Notes under the pieces: generated by a model
Databases searched by the model: none
Told to the model about the DNA's origin: nothing
What the model saw: only the letters and a program-made list of their open reading frames with translations
Translations under genes and position numbers: made by a program
Shown here: positions 58,433-64,000 of the stretch, piece after piece
Numbering within the stretch: position 1 is the stretch's first letter
Layout: every line of letters starts with the position of its first letter
DNA from: Pseudomonadota bacterium
Lineage (GTDB): Bacteria; Desulfobacterota; Binatia; Binatales; Binataceae
Length of the DNA stretch: 64,000 nucleotides
Reading direction: 5' to 3'
Assembly: GCA_021325355.1 (NCBI GenBank)
Contig: JAJPHI010000020.1
Location: forward strand, 186,001 to 250,000

Positions 58433-60883
58433 CTACGAGCGCAGGCTCGCGCCCAGCTTCCGGGCCACCTGGTCCACCAACCCGGTATGTGTGCGGTTCA
58501 CTTCTTCGTCGGTCAGGGTTCGGTCCGCGCTGCGGTACCGACACGCTACGGCGACGCTCTTCTTCTCGTCCCCCAGATTACCGCCTTCGAAAACGTCGAA
58601 TAACTCAACACTTTCGAGCATCGGCGCATTCCCGGTCCAGAACGCCTTCAGCACCTCGCCAGCCGCCAGCGTCTTGTTCACCACGAGCGCGACATCGCGC
58701 CGGACGGCCGGAAAACGCGGCGGCGGCACAATCGTATGATATAGCTTGGAAGAATGTACGGCAAGTAAAGTTACGTCGAGTTCAAAAAGGCTACAAGGAG
58801 CAGATATCTCCAGCCGCAGCGCTTCCGCCGGATGAAGCTCACCCACGAGACCAATCAGCTCGCCGCCACATTTGATCGTCGCCGCGCGTCCCGGATGCAG
58901 ATACGGCGCCTGCGGTGATTCTATCGGCTCGTAACTCACCGCGCCCTGCGGCAATAGCGCACTCAGGCACGCTTCGAGGATTCCCTTGACCGTAAAGAAT
59001 CCTGACTTTATCGGCGCCTGACCGATCCCCCCGTAAGCGTAGTCGCCAAAACTGACGCCGGCAACCCGCGCCGACTCGCGCGCGCCCTCATCCATCTCGC
59101 CGAAGACCTTGCCGATCTCGAACAGATGCACCGCGCTCGCTTCGCGATTCAGATTGAAGCGCAAGGCGCCGAGCAAACCCGGCAGCAGGCTTGCCCGCAT
59201 CTCGGAAAGCTCGCTCGATAATGGATTGGTCACGACGAGCGGCCGGCTCGCCTGGAGCGACGGAAAATGCCGATTATCTTCGGGCGCGACGAACGCGAGC
59301 GTCCGCGCCTCCACCAGCCCGCATCCGGTCAGCAGATCGCGCAATTTCCGCGCGAGCGCGCGATCCCGATTCGGCGGTAACACGCCCGCGCGCCGCACCG
59401 GTAGTTCGGCCGGGATTTCGCTCAAGCCCTTGAGCCGGGCGACCTCCTCGACCAAATCCGCGGTTTCGTTCAGATCGGGGCGAAAACTCGGGGGCACCGC
59501 TTCGATCCGGTTCGGGTCAAGAAGGGTTACCGTCACGCCGACCGCGCGCAGGCGCCGCTTTATCTCCTCGTCCGGCAGGCGCGTGCCCAGGGCCGCGGCC
59601 ACCCCGCCCAAATCGACCGTGATCCGCCGTTCGGCCGCCGGCCGCGGCTCGAGATCGACGAGCGGCGCCGCCACCCGCCCGCCCGCAAGCTGCTGCACGA
59701 GCTCGGCCGCGCGCCGCAGCGCGTTCGCCTGTCCGGCGCGATCGATTCCGCGCTCGAATCGATAACTCGATTCGCTCCGCAGTCCGAGCCGCCGCGCCGT
59801 CCGCGCGATGCTCGCGGGCTCGAAGTAAGCGCTCTCGAGAATGATCGCCGTCGTCGTTTCGCTGACTTCGGAATTCCGCCCGCCCATCACCCCGGCAATC
59901 GCCAGCACCCGTTCGCGATCGGCGATCACCAGGTCGCTCGCGTTGAGCCTCCGCTCGACTCCGTCGAGCGTCGTGAAGGCGCTGTCACGCTCGGCGCGGC
60001 GCACCACGATCTCACGCTCGCGGATCTGACTGGCGTCGAAGGCGTGCAGCGGCTGCCCCAGCTCCAGCATGACGTAGTTGGTAATATCCACCACGTTGTT
60101 GAGCCCGCGCATCCCGCACAATTCGAGCCGGCGCCGTAGCCAAATCGGCGACGGTCGAATGCTGATTCCGCTCATCGGCAGCGCGGCATAGCGCGGACAC
60201 AATTCCGGCGCCTCGATCCTGACCCGCACGCGATCGCGCTCGCTGCCCGCCGGCGCCGCCTCCAACTCAAGGAAGTGCGGCTGGCGGAGCGGCGCATCGA
60301 ACAGCGCCGCGACCTCCCGCGCGAGCCCATACACCGAGAGACAGTCGCCGCGGTTCGGCGTAATCGCGATATCCAGCACGGTGTCAGGAAGCCCCAGGAC
60401 TTCGCTCAGGGCAACGCCCGGCGGCGTGTCGGCCGGGAGCTCGAGAATCCCCTCATGATCCTTCGACAGCGCGAGCTCGAGCTCCGAACACAACATCCCC
60501 TCGGAGCGCACGCCGCGAATCACCGCGGCTTCGAGCGGCGGCGCCTCCTCGATTCGTCCGCTGCCGCTGCCGTGGGCGCCGGCCGCGAGCCGCGCGCCCA
60601 CCCGGGCCAGCGCCGCCTTCATCCCGGCGCGCACGTTCGGCGCTCCGCACACCACCCGATAGCGCCCCGCCACCCCGGCATCGACGTCGCAGACGCTCAG
60701 CCGATCGGCATTCGGATGGCGCTCGACGGCGCGCACCTCCGCCGTATAGACATCAAGAAAGGCGGGCTTTAGATGCTCGACCGCCTCGACTTCGAGACCG
60801 GCCACGGTCAGGCGCCGGCAGAGTTCCTCGCCGTCGGCCTCGAGCGTGACGAATTCGCCGAGCCAACTGAGCGGCAGCTTCAC
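58433..60883 (-). CDS. pheT: Phenylalanine-tRNA ligase beta subunit
   Basis: 816 aa, normal size. The N-terminal tRNA-binding domain (about 40-150, VEHLKPAFLDVYTAEVRAV) precedes the B3/B4 editing domain and B5 domain, with a C-terminal ferredoxin-fold anticodon-binding domain (about 720-816) containing FPAVRRDVALVV. It starts with GTG that overlaps the pheS stop (GTGA). Forms the alpha2-beta2 enzyme with PheS. Confidence 0.97.
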   Translation of the reverse strand: MKLPLSWLGEFVTLEADGEELCRRLTVAGLEVEAVEHLKPAFLDVYTAEVRAVERHPNADRLSVCDVDAGVAGRYRVVCGAPNVRAGMKAALARVGARLAAGAHGSGSGRIEEAPPLEAAVIRGVRSEGMLCSELELALSKDHEGILELPADTPPGVALSEVLGLPDTVLDIAITPNRGDCLSVYGLAREVAALFDAPLRQPHFLELEAAPAGSERDRVRVRIEAPELCPRYAALPMSGISIRPSPIWLRRRLELCGMRGLNNVVDITNYVMLELGQPLHAFDASQIREREIVVRRAERDSAFTTLDGVERRLNASDLVIADRERVLAIAGVMGGRNSEVSETTTAIILESAYFEPASIARTARRLGLRSESSYRFERGIDRAGQANALRRAAELVQQLAGGRVAAPLVDLEPRPAAERRITVDLGGVAAALGTRLPDEEIKRRLRAVGVTVTLLDPNRIEAVPPSFRPDLNETADLVEEVARLKGLSEIPAELPVRRAGVLPPNRDRALARKLRDLLTGCGLVEARTLAFVAPEDNRHFPSLQASRPLVVTNPLSSELSEMRASLLPGLLGALRFNLNREASAVHLFEIGKVFGEMDEGARESARVAGVSFGDYAYGGIGQAPIKSGFFTVKGILEACLSALLPQGAVSYEPIESPQAPYLHPGRAATIKCGGELIGLVGELHPAEALRLEISAPCSLFELDVTLLAVHSSKLYHTIVPPPRFPAVRRDVALVVNKTLAAGEVLKAFWTGNAPMLESVELFDVFEGGNLGDEKKSVAVACRYRSADRTLTDEEVNRTHTGLVDQVARKLGASLRS

Positions 60884-61926
60884 GATGCCGCCTCGCCGGC
60901 GCGAAATTGCGCCAAAAAACGCAGGTCATTCTCGAAAAAGAGCCGCATATCATCGACGCCGAGTTTCAGCAGCGAAGTTCGCTCAATCCCCATCCCGAAG
61001 GCAAAGCCCGCGTACTGCATCGGATCATAACCGACCGCGCGCAGAACGTTCGGATGAATCATTCCGGAACCCAGGATTTCCGTCCATCCACTTTGTTTGC
61101 ACACCCGGCATCCGGCCCCCTTGCAGAGCAGACAGGAAATATCCACCTCCGCGCTCGGCTCGGTAAACGGGAAAAAACTCGCGCGAAACCGCACCCCTGT
61201 ATCGGGACCGAAGAAGGCGCGCAGAAATTCCGCGATAACCCCCTTCAGATGGGCCATCGAGATAACCCCCGCGCGGTCCACCATGAAACCCTCGATCTGG
61301 CTGAACATCGGCGAGGCGCGCACGCTCAGCTCGTCGCGCCGATAACAGTTCCCCGGACAGACGATCGCAAGCGGCGGCGACCGCCGTTCCATCACGCGGA
61401 TCTGACCGTTCGAGGTATGCGTCCGCAGCAGCATCCCGCCCGGCAGGAAAAACGTGTCCTGCATCTCGCGCGCCGGATGATCCGGCGGAAAATTGAGTGC
61501 GCCGAAATTATGGAAATCGTCCTCGAGGTCCTGCGTCTCGACCACCTCGAAGCCCATCGCTTCGAAAATCTCGAGCATCCGCTCGCGCGTCTGCGTCAGC
61601 GGATGGCTCCAGCCGCGCGGCATCCGCAATCCCGGCAGTGTCACGTCGAGCCGCGCTTCCGCCAGCGAGCGGCTCAGCGCTTCGCGCCGCCGATGCTCGA
61701 CCAACTGCGCGATGCGCGCCTCGACCTCGTTCTTGATCTCATTGACCAGGCGCCCGACGAGCGGCTTTTCCGCCGGCGGCACCTCGCGCATCCGCCGCAT
61801 GATCTCGGTCAGCTCGCCCGAGCGTCCGAGCACGCGCACGCGCACCGCCTCGATTTGCGCCTCGTCCGCCTCGTCGCTCAATTCGCCGAGCGCCCGTGTC
61901 CGGATTTCTTCCAGTTGCGCTTTCAT
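60880..61926 (-). CDS. pheS: Phenylalanine-tRNA ligase alpha subunit
   Basis: Catalytic alpha subunit, 348 aa, class II synthetase. After an N-terminal coiled coil the catalytic core has HPLTQTRE, FWPPDHPARE-like FPPDHPAREMQDTF, GNCYRRDE, motif-2 type FSQIEGFMVD and a C-terminal YAGFAFGMGIERTSLL (motif 3). A Cys cluster (CLLCKGAGCRVC) may hold zinc; it also occurs in some other PheS proteins. It lies 184 nt after rplT; no attenuator was recognised. Confidence 0.97.
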   Translation of the reverse strand: MKAQLEEIRTRALGELSDEADEAQIEAVRVRVLGRSGELTEIMRRMREVPPAEKPLVGRLVNEIKNEVEARIAQLVEHRRREALSRSLAEARLDVTLPGLRMPRGWSHPLTQTRERMLEIFEAMGFEVVETQDLEDDFHNFGALNFPPDHPAREMQDTFFLPGGMLLRTHTSNGQIRVMERRSPPLAIVCPGNCYRRDELSVRASPMFSQIEGFMVDRAGVISMAHLKGVIAEFLRAFFGPDTGVRFRASFFPFTEPSAEVDISCLLCKGAGCRVCKQSGWTEILGSGMIHPNVLRAVGYDPMQYAGFAFGMGIERTSLLKLGVDDMRLFFENDLRFLAQFRAGEAAS

Positions 61927-62110
61927 TTTTCCGGCAGTCTATCTTTCAGCCGACGCGGCAATGGCCGCTGCGCGCCGGCAACGCGGCCGGCGCACCCCTT
62001 TACGCTCCCGTGCGTCTCCGGCGCCCGCGGCCGCCGCGATGCTGCGCCCGATGCCCTCCACGGATGATTGGCTCAGCCGCTCGCGCCACCAGGGCCGCGG
62101 CCGAGCTCCG

Positions 62111-62479
62111 CTATGCTGCCTGGGGCTGCTCGAGCGCCTGCTTCGCCGCCTTGACCAGATCCCCGAAGAGCTGATCGCGGTTCATCGCCAGCAGCGCGAG
62201 CTGTTTGCGATCGAGCTCGATACCGGCGCGCTTCAGCCCGCTGACAAAGCGGCTGTAGCTCAGACCATGCTCCCGTACGAGGGCGTTGATTCGCACAATC
62301 CACAAGGCGCGAAAATTCCGCTTCTTCTGTTTACGGTCCCGATAGGCGTACGTCAGGCCCTTTTCGAGCGTGCTGCGAGCCTGCCGGTAAAGTTTGCGTC
62401 CGCCGACAAAACCGGCGGCGAGCTTGAGCTGCCGCTTATGGCGGCGGCGGGTCTTCGGACCCCCCTTGGCGCGTGGCAT
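62111..62479 (-). CDS. rplT: 50S ribosomal protein L20
   Basis: 122 aa, basic, family start [15 protein letters not shown] and [18 protein letters not shown]. It binds 23S rRNA and regulates its own operon in several bacteria. Order infC-rpmI-rplT is intact; a 105-nt gap separates it from rpmI. Confidence 0.97.
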   Translation of the reverse strand: MPRAKGGPKTRRRHKRQLKLAAGFVGGRKLYRQARSTLEKGLTYAYRDRKQKKRNFRALWIVRINALVREHGLSYSRFVSGLKRAGIELDRKQLALLAMNRDQLFGDLVKAAKQALEQPQAA

Positions 62480-62584
62480 GGTTCTGTTTCCCTGGTCTGC
62501 TCTTTCTTGAAGATTTCAACCTGAAGATCAATTGCAAGCTGATGGTCCGAGGACGGGCGCAGCCGCCACCTTCCCCGCCTGCCC

Positions 62585-62782
62585 TCACTGGTAAGGCATC
62601 AGGGCATGCACCGTCGCACTGTCCGTCCGATTGAGCGTGCCCGGATGGCGCAGGTTGCGCTTGCGCCCGCGGTTCTTGCTCGACAGCAGATGGCGCAGGT
62701 AGGCCCGCTTGTGCTTGACCTTCCCGGTCTTGCTGAACTTGAAGCGTTTCGCCGCGCTTCTCGAGGTCTTCAGCTTTGGCAT
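62585..62782 (-). CDS. rpmI: 50S ribosomal protein L35
   Basis: 65 aa, very basic, from the Met at 62782 (MPKLKTSRSAAKRF). An upstream in-frame Met at 62815 gives 11 extra unconserved residues and is not used. The typical RKRNLRHPGTLN is present. 98 nt separate it from infC. Confidence 0.95.
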   Translation of the reverse strand: MPKLKTSRSAAKRFKFSKTGKVKHKRAYLRHLLSSKNRGRKRNLRHPGTLNRTDSATVHALMPYQ

Positions 62783-62880
62783 CTCGATTCCTTCACGCAG
62801 TCTGATTCGTCGCACACCGGTCGGCGCCCGCCCTCACCCATACCGCTCCGCGTCGCGGCCTGCCGGCCCCGACCCTCGGG

Positions 62881-63417
62881 CTAGCGCGGCGTCAGCAGCA
62901 CCGACATCGTTCGCCCTTCCATTCGCGCGGCCCCTTCCGATTGGGCGATATCCCGCACCTGTTCAACCACGCCGTCAATCAAGGCGCGGCCAAGCTCAGG
63001 ATGCGCCATCTGGCGTCCGCGAAACGAAACCGTGAGCTTAACACGCTGACCGTCACCGACAAAGCGCCGGATATGCTTGACCTTGAAATCGACGTCGTGC
63101 TTGTCGGTCAGGGCGCCCATCTTGACTTCCTTGATTCCACCGCTGGCGGAACCGCGCTTGGAATCGTGCGCCTTTTTCTTCTGCGCGTAGCGAAACTTGT
63201 CGAAATCCGTGATGCGACAGACCGGCGGCTGCGCCGTCGCCGCAACCTCGACCAAATCGAGACCACGGCTCTCGGCAAGGCGGATAGCGTCGCGCGTGCT
63301 CATGATGCCGACCTGCTTGCCGTCGGAATCGATCACTCTCACCTCTGGAACCCGAATCAATTGATTGACGCGCGCGGCCGGTTCCCGGGTTGGCGGCGTA
63401 CGAAAATCCCTACGAAT
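62881..63417 (-). CDS. infC: Translation initiation factor IF-3, AUU start
   Basis: 178 aa. IF-3 N domain RVNQLIRVPEVRVIDSDG, linker, then the C domain with GALTDKHDVDFKVKHIRRF and VKLTVSFRGRQMAHPELG. The frame extends upstream past the TTG at 63360, and the conserved RVNQLIRVPEV is in that part. The start is ATT at 63417, with AGGAGG (63424-63429, complement) exactly 6 nt upstream. E. coli infC also starts at AUU, which IF-3 discriminates against, giving autoregulation. The gap to thrS is 150 nt. Confidence 0.94.
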   Translation of the reverse strand: MRRDFRTPPTREPAARVNQLIRVPEVRVIDSDGKQVGIMSTRDAIRLAESRGLDLVEVAATAQPPVCRITDFDKFRYAQKKKAHDSKRGSASGGIKEVKMGALTDKHDVDFKVKHIRRFVGDGQRVKLTVSFRGRQMAHPELGRALIDGVVEQVRDIAQSEGAARMEGRTMSVLLTPR

Positions 63418-63567
63418 AATTCACCTCCTGGCGGTCGTCATTGCCGCCCCCGCACTGCCGACGAGAGCGACGCTCGACCTTAATTTTTTCGCGCCCTGGC
63501 ACCCTCGCTCAAGCGCTTCGTTTCCGCTCGTTCCTCAACATAACATCGACGTTTCAAACTTCCAGCT

Positions 63568-64000
63568 TCATCCCGGCAGCGGCTCGCTCTTGAGCCGCGC
63601 CCGCAACTCCTCGAGCGACGCACTCTGATTCTTCTCGCCGCGCAGCAGCCGTATCGCGACGCTCCGCGCCGCCGCCTCGCGCTCGCCCACGACCACCATG
63701 TAGGGCACCTTGGCGAGCTCCCCCTCGCGCACCTTGAAGCCGAGCTTTTCATTGCGCAGGTCCGCGCTCGCCCGAAACCCATCCGCGCGCAGCAGCGCCG
63801 CCACTTCGGCCGCATACGCCTCGACCTTCTCGCTGAGCGACAGCACCCGCACCTGCTCCGGCGCGAGCCAGAACGGCAGGATGCCGCCCGTATGCTCGAG
63901 CAGCACGCCGATAAAGCGCTCGACCGACCCCAGGATGGCCCGATGGATCATCACCGGCCGCTCCTCGCTCCCGCTGCTCGCCGTATAACTCAGGTCGAAG
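63568..64000 (-). CDS. thrS: Threonine-tRNA ligase, C-terminal part
   Basis: Only the last about 143 residues lie in the window; the gene continues past 64000. The visible part holds the end of the class II catalytic domain (ERPVMIHRAILGSVERF, motif 3 region) and the C-terminal anticodon-binding domain with LPFWLAPEQVRVL, DLRNEKLGFKVRE and VPYMVVVGERE. thrS-infC-rpmI-rplT-pheST is the classic order. Confidence 0.95.
   Translation of the reverse strand, partial: FDLSYTASSGSEERPVMIHRAILGSVERFIGVLLEHTGGILPFWLAPEQVRVLSLSEKVEAYAAEVAALLRADGFRASADLRNEKLGFKVREGELAKVPYMVVVGEREAAARSVAIRLLRGEKNQSASLEELRARLKSEPLPG

Overview
This is a high-GC, gene-dense stretch of chromosome from a Gram-negative bacterium. 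Gram-negative features are an LPS-heptose enzyme (HldE), lipoproteins with lipoboxes plus LspA, an inner-membrane-anchored PpiD-like chaperone and the MreBCD/PBP2/RodA wall machine. The thrS-infC-rpmI-rplT-pheS-pheT-ihfA-merR order is typical of (delta)proteobacteria and relatives. The mix of acyl-CoA dehydrogenases, CaiB-type CoA transferases, a P450, an F420-type LLM oxidoreductase and a phosphotriesterase-like protein resembles soil lineages such as Binatota/Desulfobacterota_B. That placement is inference. No rRNA, tRNA, CRISPR array, prophage or insertion sequence was found, and no gap between genes exceeds 300 bases.

Layout. 1-7079: metH, thyX (opposite strand), xseA-xseB and a TlyA-type methyltransferase. 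7164-10847: a LysM membrane protein, a small secreted protein, a DUF2231 membrane protein, a lipoprotein and a zinc alcohol dehydrogenase. 10921-14171: a solitary groEL and a small secreted protein, bracketed by two alanine-zipper lipoproteins. 14331-18021: hemW divergent from murJ, then a YkgJ-type cysteine-cluster protein. 18030-26640: a catabolic/accessory block (two acyl-CoA dehydrogenases, an HpaB/AbfD-fold protein, SDR, MetE-like protein) with hldE and a NUDIX gene in it. 26760-28127: an ammonium transporter. 28140-33994 (minus): mreB-mreC-mreD-mrdA-rodA plus a small unknown gene. 34179-40236 (plus): ppiD-like gene, esterase, P450, a frameshifted LLM oxidoreductase and an HSL-type hydrolase. 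40271-48926 (minus): a complex I gene set with only the peripheral-arm subunits, nuoB-nuoG-[MFS]-nuoI-nuoC-nuoD-nuoEF. 48990-51424 (minus): two overlapping CoA-transferase genes. 51479-57601 (plus): ileS-lspA, a phosphotriesterase-like gene and a YihY/BrkB gene. 57611-64000 (minus): merR-type gene, ihfA, pheT, pheS, rplT, rpmI, infC and the 3' end of thrS.

Most of the window is ordinary housekeeping sequence. The points worth a second look are an AUU-initiated infC with a perfect Shine-Dalgarno, a fused NuoE-NuoF in a membrane-arm-less nuo cluster interrupted by an MFS gene, an AbfD-like protein that has lost its iron-sulfur cysteines, a murJ reading frame with no ordinary start codon, a frameshifted LLM gene, a 22-bp near-perfect inverted repeat, and a divergent promoter region with nested repeats. 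I did not find a convincing new multi-gene system.
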